Source: Schoenoplectus triqueter
Taxonomy: Eukaryota > Streptophyta > Magnoliopsida > Poales > Cyperaceae
NCBI GenBank assembly: GCA_964058805.1
Contig: CAXKVV010001015.1
Location: forward strand, 1 to 51,290
Length of the DNA stretch: 51,290 nucleotides
Direction of reading: 5' to 3'
A program made the translations under genes and the position numbers. Under the pieces are notes generated by a model. It was not told the DNA's origin, did no database searches, and worked only from the letters and a program-made list of their open reading frames with translations. Shown here piece by piece: positions 27,659 to 39,682 of the stretch. Numbering within the stretch: the stretch's first letter is position 1; each line of letters opens with the position of its first letter.

Positions 27659-30600
27659 AAAGATCAAACAACTTGTTTAAACAACAATTTTTAATGCATC
27701 TTACTTATGTTTTGTGAAAAAATAGTGTTGTAGAATATTCATATCGAAGTTTTAATTAAAGAATATTACAATTGCAATATTTATTAGTAATTATATTAAT
27801 TTATAAGAAATTATGTGTAGCTATGCAGCCAAATTTTTTAAAAAACTCAAAGAACTTGTTGAAACGGCTATTTTTAATGCATCTTTACTTATGTTTTGCG
27901 CAAAATTAGTGTCGTAGAATATTCATATCGAAGTCTTAATTAGAAGATCATATAATAGGCATGCTTAGGAGAAATAATATTAATTTATAAGAAATTATGT
28001 GTAATTATGCGGCCAAAAAAATTAACAAACCGAAACAACTTGTTTAAACGGCTGTTTTTAAATCCTCCAACTGATGTTTTGTGCAAAATTAGCGTTGTAG
28101 AATGAATGTTCATATTGAAGTGTTAGTTAGATAATATTTTAATAGGCATAATTAGTAGTGATTATTTTAATTTTTCACTAAATTATGTGTAGTTATGGGG
28201 CCAAAAATGTTGAAACACTCTTTTTCAAATAGCTGTTTCTAATGCATCTTACTTATGTTTTAGGAGAAAATAGCGTCGTGGAATATTCATATCGAAGTGT
28301 CAATTGAGCAATCTTATAATAGGCCTAACTAGGAGTAATTAAATTAATTTGCACGAAAATATGTATATTTATGGGGCCAATTTTTTTAAAAAGTCAAACA
28401 ACTTGTTTAAACAGCAGTTTTTAATGCATCTTACTTTTGTTTTGTGCCAAATTAGCGTCATAGAATATTCATATCGATGTTTTAATTATATAATCTTATA
28501 ATAGGCATAATTAGGAGTAATTGTGTTAATTATCACGAAATTATATACAGTTATGCGGCAAAAAGTTTGAAAAACACAATCAATTAGTTTAAACTGCTAT
28601 TTTTTAATGCATCTTACTTATGTTTTGTGCTAATTTAGTGTCGTGGAATATTCATATCGAAGTATTCATTGGATAATCCTCTAATAGGCACAATTAGGAG
28701 TAATTATATTAATTTCACGAAATTATAAGTAGCCGTGAGACAATAAATTTCGAAAATGTTAGACAACTTGTTTAAACAGCAGTTACAGATGTATCTTATT
28801 TATGTTTTAAGAAAAAAAATACCGTCATATTGGAGTGTCAATTGGATAATTATATAATAGGCATAATTAGGAGTAATTATATTAATTTGCGCCATGTTAT
28901 GTGTAGTTATGCAGCAAAAAAATTTAATAAACTCAAACAACTTGTTTAAACATCTGTTTTTAATGCATCTTACTTATTTTTTTATGCAAAATTCGTGTTG
29001 TAGAATGTTCATATCGAAGCGTTAATTGAATAATGTTCCAATAGACATAATTAGGAGTACTTGTATTAATTTTCATCAATTTTTGTGTCGTTATGAGGCA
29101 ATAAATGTTGAAAATCTTAAACAACTCGTTTAAACAGCAATTTCTAATGTATCTTACTTATGTCTTATGAAAATATTAGTGTCCTCTGATATCCATATCG
29201 AAGTGTTAATTTGACAATCTTATAATATAGACATAGTTATGCAATTATATTAATTCGCTCGAAATTATGTGTAGTTTTGATTCAAGAAATGTTGAAAATC
29301 TTAAACTACTTATTTAAAAAACAGTTTCGAATTCATCCTACTTATATTTGTGCAAAATTAGCGTTATAGAATATTAATATCTAAGTTTTCATTAGACAAT
29401 CATATAATAGGCATAATTAGGAGTAATTATATTAATTTTCATGAAATTTTATGTAGTTATGCGGCCAACAAATTTCAAAAACTCAAACAACTTGTTTAAA
29501 CAACCATTTTTAATGCATCTTATTTATGTTTTGTGCAAAATTTGTGTCGTACAATGTTCATATCGATGTGTTGATTGGATAATCTACTAATAGGTATAAT
29601 TAGGAGTAATTATATTAATTTTCACGAAATTATGTATAGTTATGAGTCAAAACATGTTAAAAATCTTAAACAACTCGTTCAAACAGCAGTTTCTAATATA
29701 TCTTACTTATGTTTTATGAAAAATTAGTGTCGTAGGATATTCATATCGCGGTGCTAATTGAACAATCTTTTAGTAGGCATAATTAGGAGTAATTATACCA
29801 ATTTGTATGAAATTATGTGTAGTTATGCGGCCTAAAATTTTTAAAACCACAAACAACTTGTTTAAACAGCTGTTTTTAATGCATCCTACTTATGTCTCGT
29901 GCGAGATTAGTGTCGTAGAATGTTCATATCGAACCGTCAATTGGCTAATATTTTAGTGGGCACAATTAGGTGTAATTGTTTTAATTTTTACGAAATTATA
30001 TGTAGTTATGAGGTCAAAAATGTTGAAAAACTTAACTTTTTCAAATAGCAGTTTCTAATGCATCATACTTACGTTTTCGTGAAAAATAGTGCCCTACAAT
30101 TTTCATTTTGAAGTGTTAATTGAAAAATCTTATAATAGGCACAATTACGAGTAATTATATTAATTTACACCAAATTATGTGTAGTTATGCGGCCAAAAAA
30201 ATTTATAAAGGCAAACAACTTGTTTAAGCAGCAGCTTTTAACGCATCTTACTTATGTTTTGTGCAATATTAGCGTTATAGAATATTCATATCGATGATTT
30301 AGTTGGAAAATTTTATAATTGGCGTAATTAGGAGTAATTTTATTAATTTACACGAAATTATATGTAGTTATGCGCCCAAATGTTTTTAAAAACTCAAACA
30401 ACGTTTTCAAACAGCAGTTTTTAATGCATCTTACTTATGTTTTACGCAAAATTAGCGTCATGCAATATTCATATCGAAGTTTTAATAGGACAATGCGTAA
30501 CCAGGAGTAATTATTTTAATTTGCACGAATTTTGTGTAGTTGCGCGGCCAAAAATTCTCATAAAGCCAAACAACTTATTTAAACAACAGTTTTTAACGCA

Positions 30601-30925
30601 TCCTACTTATGTTTTGTGCAAAATTAGCGTTATAGAATATTTATATCGAAGTTTTAATTGGACAACTTTATAATAGGAGTAATTAGGAGTAGTTATATTA
30701 ATTTTCACGAGATTATGTGTAGTTAAGAGGGTAAAAATGTTGAAAACTCAAACAAGCTTTTTAAATAGCAGTTTCTAATGCATCTTACTTATGTTTTGTC
30801 AAAACTTAGTATCGTAGAATATTCATATCAAAGTATTAAGTGGAAAATCATATAACAAGCGTAATTAGGAGTAATTATATTAATTTATACGAAATTTTGA
30901 GCAGTTATGCGGCCAAAAAAATTGG
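27659..30925. repeat. HOR unit 8
   Basis: 3267 bp. It has A at 27722 (GTGAAAAAATAG) where units 1-7 and 10 have T (GTGAAAAATTAG). Only unit 9 shares this variant. Confidence 0.95.
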
Positions 30926-33900
30926 AAAGATCAAACAACTTGTTTAAACAACAATTTTTAATGCATCTTACTTATGTTTTGTGAAAAAATAGTGTTGTAG
31001 AATATTCATATCGAAGTTTTAATTAAAGAATATTACAATTGCAATATTTATTAGTAATTATATTAATTTATAAGAAATTATGTGTAGCTATGCAGCCAAA
31101 TTTTTTAAAAAACTCAAAGAACTTGTTGAAACGGCTATTTTTAATGCATCTTTACTTATGTTTTGCGCAAAATTAGTGTCGTAGAATATTCATATCGAAG
31201 TCTTAATTAGAAGATCATATAATAGGCATGCTTAGGAGAAATAATATTAATTTATAAGAAATTATGTGTAATTATGCGGCCAAAAAAATTAACAAACCGA
31301 AACAACTTGTTTAAACGGCTGTTTTTAAATCCTCCAACTGATGTTTTGTGCAAAATTAGCGTTGTAGAATGAATGTTCATATTGAAGTGTTAGTTAGATA
31401 ATATTTTAATAGGCATAATTAGTAGTGATTATTTTAATTTTTCACTAAATTATGTGTAGTTATGGGGCCAAAAATGTTGAAACACTCTTTTTCAAATAGC
31501 TGTTTCTAATGCATCTTACTTATGTTTTAGGAGAAAATAGCGTCGTGGAATATTCATATCGAAGTGTCAATTGAGCAATCTTATAATAGGCCTAACTAGG
31601 AGTAATTAAATTAATTTGCACGAAAATATGTATATTTATGGGGCCAATTTTTTTAAAAAGTCAAACAACTTGTTTAAACAGCAGTTTTTAATGCATCTTA
31701 CTTTTGTTTTGTGCCAAATTAGCGTCATAGAATATTCATATCGATGTTTTAATTATATAATCTTATAATAGGCATAATTAGGAGTAATTGTGTTAATTAT
31801 CACGAAATTATATACAGTTATGCGGCAAAAAGTTTGAAAAACACAATCAATTAGTTTAAACTGCTATTTTTTAATGCATCTTACTTATGTTTTGTGCTAA
31901 TTTAGTGTCGTGGAATATTCATATCGAAGTATTCATTGGATAATCCTCTAATAGGCACAATTAGGAGTAATTATATTAATTTCACGAAATTATAAGTAGC
32001 CGTGAGACAATAAATTTCGAAAATGTTAGACAACTTGTTTAAACAGCAGTTACAGATGTATCTTATTTATGTTTTAAGAAAAAAAATACTGTCATATTGG
32101 AGTGTCAATTGGATAATTATATAATAGGCATAATTAGGAGTAATTATATTAATTTGCGCCATGTTATGTGTAGTTATGCAGCAAAAAAATTTAATAAACT
32201 CAAACAACTTGTTTAAACATCTGTTTTTAATGCATCTTACTTATTTTTTTATGCAAAATTCGTGTTGTAGAATGTTCATATCGAAGCGTTAATTGAATAA
32301 TGTTCCAATAGACATAATTAGGAGTACTTGTATTAATTTTCATCAATTTTTGTGTCGTTATGAGGCAATAAATGTTGAAAATCTTAAACAACTCGTTTAA
32401 ACAGCAATTTCTAATGTATCTTACTTATGTCTTATGAAAATATTAGTGTCCTCTGATATCCATATCGAAGTGTTAATTTGACAATCTTATAATATAGACA
32501 TAGTTATGCAATTATATTAATTCGCTCGAAATTATGTGTAGTTTTGATTCAAGAAATGTTGAAAATCTTAAACTACTTATTTAAAAAACAGTTTCGAATT
32601 CATCCTACTTATATTTGTGCAAAATTAGCGTTATAGAATATTAATATCTAAGTTTTCATTAGACAATCATATAATAGGCATAATTAGGAGTAATTATATT
32701 AATTTTCATGAAATTTTATGTAGTTATGCGGCCAACAAATTTCAAAAACTCAAACAACTTGTTTAAACAACCATTTTTAATGCATCTTATTTATGTTTTG
32801 TGCAAAATTTGTGTCGTACAATGTTCATATCGATGTGTTGATTGGATAATCTACTAATAGGTATAATTAGGAGTAATTATATTAATTTTCACGAAATTAT
32901 GTATAGTTATGAGTCAAAACATGTTAAAAATCTTAAACAACTCGTTCAAACAGCAGTTTCTAATATATCTTACTTATGTTTTATGAAAAATTAGTGTCGT
33001 AGGATATTCATATCGCGGTGCTAATTGAACAATCTTTTAGTAGGCATAATTAGGAGTAATTATACCAATTTGTATGAAATTATGTGTAGTTATGCGGCCT
33101 AAAATTTTTAAAACCACAAACAACTTGTTTAAACAGCTGTTTTTAATGCATCCTACTTATGTCTCGTGCGAGATTAGTGTCGTAGAATGTTCATATCGAA
33201 CCGTCAATTGGCTAATATTTTAGTGGGCACAATTAGGTGTAATTGTTTTAATTTTTACGAAATTATATGTAGTTATGAGGTCAAAAATGTTGAAAAACTT
33301 AACTTTTTCAAATAGCAGTTTCTAATGCATCATACTTACGTTTTCGTGAAAAATAGTGCCCTACAATTTTCATTTTGAAGTGTTAATTGAAAAATCTTAT
33401 AATAGGCACAATTACGAGTAATTATATTAATTTACACCAAATTATGTGTAGTTATGCGGCCAAAAAAATTTATAAAGGCAAACAACTTGTTTAAGCAGCA
33501 GCTTTTAACGCATCTTACTTATGTTTTGTGCAATATTAGCGTTATAGAATATTCATATCGATGATTTAGTTGGAAAATTTTATAATTGGCGTAATTAGGA
33601 GTAATTTTATTAATTTACACGAAATTATATGTAGTTATGCGCCCAAATGTTTTTAAAAACTCAAACAACGTTTTCAAACAGCAGTTTTTAATGCATCTTA
33701 CTTATGTTTTACGCAAAATTAGCGTCATGCAATATTCATATCGAAGTTTTAATAGGACAATCTTATAATAGGCGTAACCAGGAGTAATTATTTTAATTTG
33801 CACGAATTTTGTGTAGTTGCGCGGCCAAAAATTCTCATAAAGCCAAACAACTTATTTAAACAACAGTTTTTAACGCATCCTACTTATGTTTTGTGCAAAA

Positions 33901-34202
33901 TTAGCGTTATAGAATATTTATATCGAAGTTTTAATTGGACAACTTTATAATAGGAGTAATTAGGAGTAGTTATATTAATTTTCACGAGATTATGTGTAGT
34001 TAAGAGGGTAAAAATGTTGAAAACTCAAACAAGCTTTTTAAATAGCAGTTTCTAATGCATCTTACTTATGTTTTGTCAAAACTTAGTATCGTAGAATATT
34101 CATATCAAAGTATTAAGTGGAAAATCATATAACAAGCGTAATTAGGAGTAATTATATTAATTTATACGAAATTTTGAGCAGTTATGCGGCCAAAAAAATT
34201 GG
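30926..34202. repeat. HOR unit 9 (10 bp longer)
   Basis: 3277 bp. It shares the A variant with unit 8 (30989), has a private T at 32090, and carries ten extra bases CTTATAATAG at 33762-33771. Those ten bases match the normal monomer consensus at that place, so the other nine units carry a deletion that unit 9 lacks. Confidence 0.95.
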
Positions 34203-37200
34203 AAAGATCAAACAACTTGTTTAAACAACAATTTTTAATGCATCTTACTTATGTTTTGTGAAAAATTAGTGTTGTAGAATATTCATATCGAAGTTTTAAT
34301 TAAAGAATATTACAATTGCAATATTTATTAGTAATTATATTAATTTATAAGAAATTATGTGTAGCTATGCAGCCAAATTTTTTAAAAAACTCAAAGAACT
34401 TGTTGAAACGGCTATTTTTAATGCATCTTTACTTATGTTTTGCGCAAAATTAGTGTCGTAGAATATTCATATCGAAGTCTTAATTAGAAGATCATATAAT
34501 AGGCATGCTTAGGAGAAATAATATTAATTTATAAGAAATTATGTGTAATTATGCGGCCAAAAAATTTAACAAACCGAAACAACTTGTTTAAACGGCTGTT
34601 TTTAAATCCTCCAACTGATGTTTTGTGCAAAATTAGCGTTGTAGAATGAATGTTCATATTGAAGTGTTAGTTAGATAATATTTTAATAGGCATAATTAGT
34701 AGTGATTATTTTAATTTTTCACTAAATTATGTGTAGTTATGGGGCCAAAAATGTTGAAACACTCTTTTTCAAATAGCTGTTTCTAATGCATCTTACTTAT
34801 GTTTTAGGAGAAAATAGCGTCGTGGAATATTCATATCGAAGTGTCAATTGAGCAATCTTATAATAGGCCTAACTAGGAGTAATTAAATTAATTTGCACGA
34901 AAATATGTATATTTATGGGGCCAATTTTTTTAAAAAGTCAAACAACTTGTTTAAACAGCAGTTTTTAATGCATCTTACTTTTGTTTTGTGCCAAATTAGC
35001 GTCATAGAATATTCATATCGATGTTTTAATTATATAATCTTATAATAGGCATAATTAGGAGTAATTGTGTTAATTATCACGAAATTATATACAGTTATGC
35101 GGCAAAAAGTTTGAAAAACACAATCAATTAGTTTAAACTGCTATTTTTTAATGCATCTTACTTATGTTTTGTGCTAATTTAGTGTCGTGGAATATTCATA
35201 TCGAAGTATTCATTGGATAATCCTCTAATAGGCACAATTAGGAGTAATTATATTAATTTCACGAAATTATAAGTAGCCGTGAGACAATAAATTTCGAAAA
35301 TGTTAGACAACTTGTTTAAACAGCAGTTACAGATGTATCTTATTTATGTTTTAAGAAAAAAAATACCGTCATATTGGAGTGTCAATTGGATAATTATATA
35401 ATAGGCATAATTAGGAGTAATTATATTAATTTGCGCCATGTTATGTGTAGTTATGCAGCAAAAAAATTTAATAAACTCAAACAACTTGTTTAAACATCTG
35501 TTTTTAATGCATCTTACTTATTTTTTTATGCAAAATTCGTGTTGTAGAATGTTCATATCGAAGCGTTAATTGAATAATGTTCCAATAGACATAATTAGGA
35601 GTACTTGTATTAATTTTCATCAATTTTTGTGTCGTTATGAGGCAATAAATGTTGAAAATCTTAAACAACTCGTTTAAACAGCAATTTCTAATGTATCTTA
35701 CTTATGTCTTATGAAAATATTAGTGTCCTCTGATATCCATATCGAAGTGTTAATTTGACAATCTTATAATATAGACATAGTTATGCAATTATATTAATTC
35801 GCTCGAAATTATGTGTAGTTTTGATTCAAGAAATGTTGAAAATCTTAAACTACTTATTTAAAAAACAGTTTCGAATTCATCCTACTTATATTTGTGCAAA
35901 ATTAGCGTTATAGAATATTAATATCTAAGTTTTCATTAGACAATCATATAATAGGCATAATTAGGAGTAATTATATTAATTTTCATGAAATTTTATGTAG
36001 TTATGCGGCCAACAAATTTCAAAAACTCAAACAACTTGTTTAAACAACCATTTTTAATGCATCTTATTTATGTTTTGTGCAAAATTTGTGTCGTACAATG
36101 TTCATATCGATGTGTTGATTGGATAATCTACTAATAGGTATAATTAGGAGTAATTATATTAATTTTCACGAAATTATGTATAGTTATGAGTCAAAACATG
36201 TTAAAAATCTTAAACAACTCGTTCAAACAGCAGTTTCTAATATATCTTACTTATGTTTTATGAAAAATTAGTGTCGTAGGATATTCATATCGCGGTGCTA
36301 ATTGAACAATCTTTTAGTAGGCATAATTAGGAGTAATTATACCAATTTGTATGAAATTATGTGTAGTTATGCGGCCTAAAATTTTTAAAACCACAAACAA
36401 CTTGTTTAAACAGCTGTTTTTAATGCATCCTACTTATGTCTCGTGCGAGATTAGTGTCGTAGAATGTTCATATCGAACCGTCAATTGGCTAATATTTTAG
36501 TGGGCACAATTAGGTGTAATTGTTTTAATTTTTACGAAATTATATGTAGTTATGAGGTCAAAAATGTTGAAAAACTTAACTTTTTCAAATAGCAGTTTCT
36601 AATGCATCATACTTACGTTTTCGTGAAAAATAGTGCCCTACAATTTTCATTTTGAAGTGTTAATTGAAAAATCTTATAATAGGCACAATTACGAGTAATT
36701 ATATTAATTTACACCAAATTATGTGTAGTTATGCGGCCAAAAAAATTTATAAAGGCAAACAACTTGTTTAAGCAGCAGCTTTTAACGCATCTTACTTATG
36801 TTTTGTGCAATATTAGCGTTATAGAATATTCATATCGATGATTTAGTTGGAAAATTTTATAATTGGCGTAATTAGGAGTAATTTTATTAATTTACACGAA
36901 ATTATATGTAGTTATGCGCCCAAATGTTTTTAAAAACTCAAACAACGTTTTCAAACAGCAGTTTTTAATGCATCTTACTTATGTTTTACGCAAAATTAGC
37001 GTCATGCAATATTCATATCGAAGTTTTAATAGGACAATGCGTAACCAGGAGTAATTATTTTAATTTGCACGAATTTTGTGTAGTTGCGCGGCCAAAAATT
37101 CTCATAAAGCCAAACAACTTATTTAAACAACAGTTTTTAACGCATCCTACTTATGTTTTGTGCAAAATTAGCGTTATAGAATATTTATATCGAAGTTTTA

Positions 37201-37382
37201 ATTGGACAACTTTATAATAGGAGTAATTAGGAGTAGTTATATTAATTTTCACGAGATTATGTGTAGTTAAGAGGGTAAAAATGTTGAAAACTCAAACAAG
37301 CTTTTTAAATAGCAGTTTCTAATGCATCTTACTTATGTTTTGTCAAAACTTAGTATCGTAGAATATTCATATCAAAGTATTA
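34203..37382. repeat. HOR unit 10 (right edge, truncated)
   Basis: It lacks the last ~87 bp of the unit. Similarity stops at 37382 inside monomer 18 and AT-rich DNA follows. It has the T variant lost in units 8-9, the 10-bp deletion, and a private change near 34562. Confidence 0.95.
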
Positions 37383-37610
37383 TATAATATTATAATCATA
37401 TTTATAATCATAATATAATAATATAATAATAAATAATAATAAAATTAATTATATAATAATAATACTAAAAGTGATGTTACTATAATAATAATAATTATAA
37501 TTGTAATAATAATATAATATTAATATAATAATAAAAATCATAATCATAATATAATAATATAATAATAATAAATTATAATCATAATATAATATAATAATAT
37601 AATACAACAT
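37383..37610. repeat. AT-rich low-complexity DNA at right edge of array
   Basis: This block is almost purely A and T with ATAATA/TAATAT words and only scattered G or C. It joins the truncated satellite monomer directly. An open frame on the minus strand here is a low-complexity artefact. Confidence 0.9.
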
Positions 37611-37699
37611 AATCAAACAATACTCGCTATTCTGACGAGAGCTAATCTGGTATACCACAAATAACTATTCTATTTTAACTTTTTGTTATTCCATCAAGT
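37611..37699. mobile_element. Possible MITE terminus fragment
   Basis: The end of this stretch, read on the minus strand with the next few bases, gives AAGGGTTTGTTTGGCACTTG. That resembles terminal inverted repeats of plant Harbinger/hAT-type MITEs (GGGTTTGTTTGG...). No partner terminus is present, since the other side is AT-rich DNA and satellite. Tentative. Confidence 0.25.
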
Positions 37700-37965
37700 G
37701 CCAAACAAACCCTTATAGAGGAGCAACTCTTCTCAATTTTCTTACTATTTCTTCTCTTGGAAATCTCTTATTTGACACTCAACTTCTATGAGTGTTTCTT
37801 ACTTACCCATCTAGTTATTGCTACGAGCTCAACTCTAATTATCTTCTCAAAAATTCATAATTAATTCTTAATTAACATACTGAGGACAATACCCTTTTCG
37901 CTTTGTTGTTTTATATTTCCGTTCTTATTTTTTCCTCACTCCAAATGTTGGAATGAAAATAAAAT
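37700..37965. mobile_element. Left terminal inverted repeat of a DNA element
   Basis: The reverse complement of this block matches 38510-38682 and, after the Copia insertion is removed, 41557 onward. Clear paired stretches are CCCTTTTCGCTTTG / CAAAGCCAAAAGGG, TTATCTTCTCAAAAATTCAT / ATGAACTTTTGAGAAGATAA, GCTACGAGCTCAACT / AGTTAAGCTCGTAG, and TCTTATTTGACACTCAA / TTGAGTGTCAAATAAGA. Long imperfect inverted repeats of this size are typical of MULE-like elements. Outer limits are approximate. Confidence 0.7.
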
Positions 37966-38027
37966 CCGCCTGTTATCTATCATCTTGTCTTATTTCTTTG
38001 ATTTTCTTTTTGGTAACACTATTGTTG

Positions 38028-38152
38028 AGAAAGCACGTCATTCTCTTATCTGCTCCTCACGCATTTGAAATTTTGAATCAATTACTGGAACTCAAATTTT
38101 TAAGCGTCAAAATTAGGGAAAATCATTTGCTGGTAGCAGGTCAAACCCCAAG
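38028..38152 (+). pseudogene. Candidate captured exon inside the TIR element
   Basis: A T-rich tract ending TTGTTGAG (a plausible splice acceptor at about 38028) is followed by an open stretch. It ends at CCCCAAG with GTAATA after it, a good donor. The reading includes APHAFEILNQLLELKFLSV and ENHLLVAGQTPR, which looks like ordinary globular protein and not low-complexity translation. I do not recognise the family. The sequence after it is T-rich and intron-like. Together with the flanking inverted repeats this fits a Pack-MULE-type gene fragment. An accidental open frame remains possible. Confidence 0.3.
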
Positions 38153-38509
38153 GTAATAGACCAACTACAAGTTTTATTTCACTTTCATTTATTTTCTTAT
38201 TTTATTGTTTCCTTGTTTTGCTCTTATGCATCCTTTTCTATATTCATGGAATCAATGAAATAACTCTCATGTTTGATAACTTGACTCCTTGTTATATGCT
38301 TTATCCTTTGCATAATCTAATGTCACAACTCACAAATGAATGAACAATCTGCAAATTTGCTTCATGCTATCTATAAGTTAAGTTTATGAGGAAATGTTGT
38401 TACTATTGCTTGTGCTGAGGAGGCAATCCAAATCATTTTTTAATACTATTTCTCTCTCCTATTAATTGTTGGTTACGAATTTACGATATTCATTTCATGC
38501 TTATTATTG
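38153..38509. other. Internal, intron-like part of the TIR element
   Basis: T-rich sequence with no open frame of note, lying between the candidate exon and the right inverted repeat. It shows no independent repeat. Confidence 0.35.
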
Positions 38510-38682
38510 CTTGGAGTATGCATTTTTGAGACCGTGACTTCTTAAAAGAACAAATGAATGACTCCTCAAAGCCAAAAGGGTAATTTTGTCCTCAAAACAT
38601 CAATTAAGACTTAATTATGAACTTTTGAGAAGATAATTAAAGTTAAGCTCGTAGTAGTTATTAGATGGACAAATAAAAAACA
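38510..38682. mobile_element. Right inverted repeat of the TIR element, first part
   Basis: This is the complement of the inner part of the left arm. It is interrupted at 38682 by the Copia element. The last five bases, AAACA (38678-38682), are the left copy of the Copia target duplication. Confidence 0.75.
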
Positions 38683-39267
38683 TGTTGGGGGGCCACAAAT
38701 GGACTGGTACAAATAGGTACACCGGATATAATACTGGTACATTAAGTGTCAACTATGAGAATAACCCCAACAACCATAAATAGGACAATAACAACTCTAA
38801 AGAGGACAATTCAGCACATAAATTGGATCCCGAAAAATTTAAAACAGAACTGACCAATACATACAACCAACCAACCACAATGGAGTAAAATGTGTTACCA
38901 CGAGATAGATCAAGTCCAACAAGCACACAAGAGATAAAGTGGTTCGGCCGAGCCTACTTCACCGGAAGGCAAACGACCAACAAACTTACTATAAATCAAA
39001 GAGATTATAAAAGATTACAAGAGTGTTTTAATTACTAAAATAATCAATCACTCTATCTCTACCTTCCTTACTCTCTCTTTTCTATTCTCTCATCTCACTC
39101 TCTTTTGTTCAAGACATACAAGAAAGAGCAACCATCAGCCACAAATTACTGTAGCAATCATAACTTTTCAGCAGCGCTCACCAAGAGAGAAGGGGTCAAG
39201 AGAATAAATAAAGTTCAAAAGTTGAGTACACGGGCCAAAACTGAATTTGGGCCTAAAAAATCCAACA
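38683..39267 (-). repeat. 3' LTR of the minus-strand Copia element
   Basis: 585 bp, TGTTGGGGGG...AATCCAACA. It aligns along its length with 40964-41556 (shared blocks include GACTGGTACAAATAGGT, AAAGTGGTTCGGCCGAGCC and ACTCTCTTTTGTTCAAG). The adjoining purine-rich GATGGAGAT on the minus strand (39268-39276) is the likely, degenerate polypurine tract. Confidence 0.92.
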
Positions 39268-39640
39268 ATCTCCATCATATGCTCAAATCAGCAACTCATT
39301 CCATACCAATTGTTATAGCCTTAATAGTTGTTTGTCGATATCTCATTTGCCTCCCCCGAGCCTCCTAGTTTAGAGACTCACCGCATCAAACCTGAGTCCA
39401 CGGCCCATGGTCGCACAGATCCAATGCCTCATGCAGCATCACCCACCGCATGTCCACGCCTACCTACACCGGTCCTAAGACGTCCATGAAACTTTAGACG
39501 ACCAAGCCTACTGCGTCCAACTACCCTCCATCCAAACAACTGTGCAATGACACTCACAACTATATGACATGGCCTAACCGTCATAATACCACTATAATCA
39601 GTCATGTCATCACCTCATACAACTCTCCAAATAGGAGTGT
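39268..39640 (-). other. Copia 3' internal leader, non-coding
   Basis: This is the stretch between the deletion point and the 3' LTR. On the minus strand it carries the CCATGGGCCGTGGACTCAGG and AACTAGGAGGCTCGGGGG words that I associate with the untranslated region before the 3' LTR in some plant Copia elements. No coding domain was recognised. Confidence 0.5.
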
Positions 39641-39682
39641 CAGCCGACACGACAGTGGACGCAGCCGACACGACAGTGGACG
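39641..39682. repeat. 21-bp perfect tandem duplication in Copia internal region
   Basis: CAGCCGACACGACAGTGGACG occupies 39641-39661 and again 39662-39682. It sits just downstream (element sense) of the GAG-pre-integrase segment, close to where the integrase, RT and RNase H region is missing. Confidence 0.9.

Larger units (their letters stand above)
4789..37382. repeat. Satellite array: 18-monomer higher-order repeat, 10 units
   Basis: The basic monomer is about 181 bp. It is recognisable by recurring words in fixed order: TTAGGAGTAATTATATTAATTT, ACGAAATTATGTGTAGTTATG, CAAACAACTTGTTTAAAC, AATGCATCTTACTTATG, GAATATTCATATCGAAG and ATAATAGGCATAA. Neighbouring monomers differ clearly, but sequence 3267 bp apart is almost identical, so the repeating unit is an 18-monomer HOR (18 x 181.5). 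Unit starts are 4789, 8057, 11324, 14591, 17858, 21125, 24392, 27659, 30926 and 34203. Lengths are 3268, then seven of 3267, then 3277 and 3180. Total length is 32,594 bp, about 180 monomers, with no transposon insertion inside. Monomer length and HOR structure are typical of plant centromeric or pericentromeric satellites; location and CENH3 association are not shown by the sequence. The 78-codon frame seen once in most units is a by-product of the repeat. Confidence 0.97.

Noticed and set aside
4789..37382. CENP-B box in the satellite
   Set aside because: I looked for NTTCGNNNNANNCGGGN on both strands of the monomer. TTCGATATGAATATTC comes nearest but lacks the required A and CGGG positions.
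4789..37382. CRISPR-like or rDNA spacer array
   Set aside because: Repeat units are contiguous with no unique spacers, and there is no rRNA-like sequence or RNA polymerase I promoter. The eukaryotic context also excludes CRISPR.
39105..39368. Open frame over the left Copia LTR, plus strand
   Set aside because: It overlaps an LTR and internal leader of an element that reads on the other strand; chance frame.
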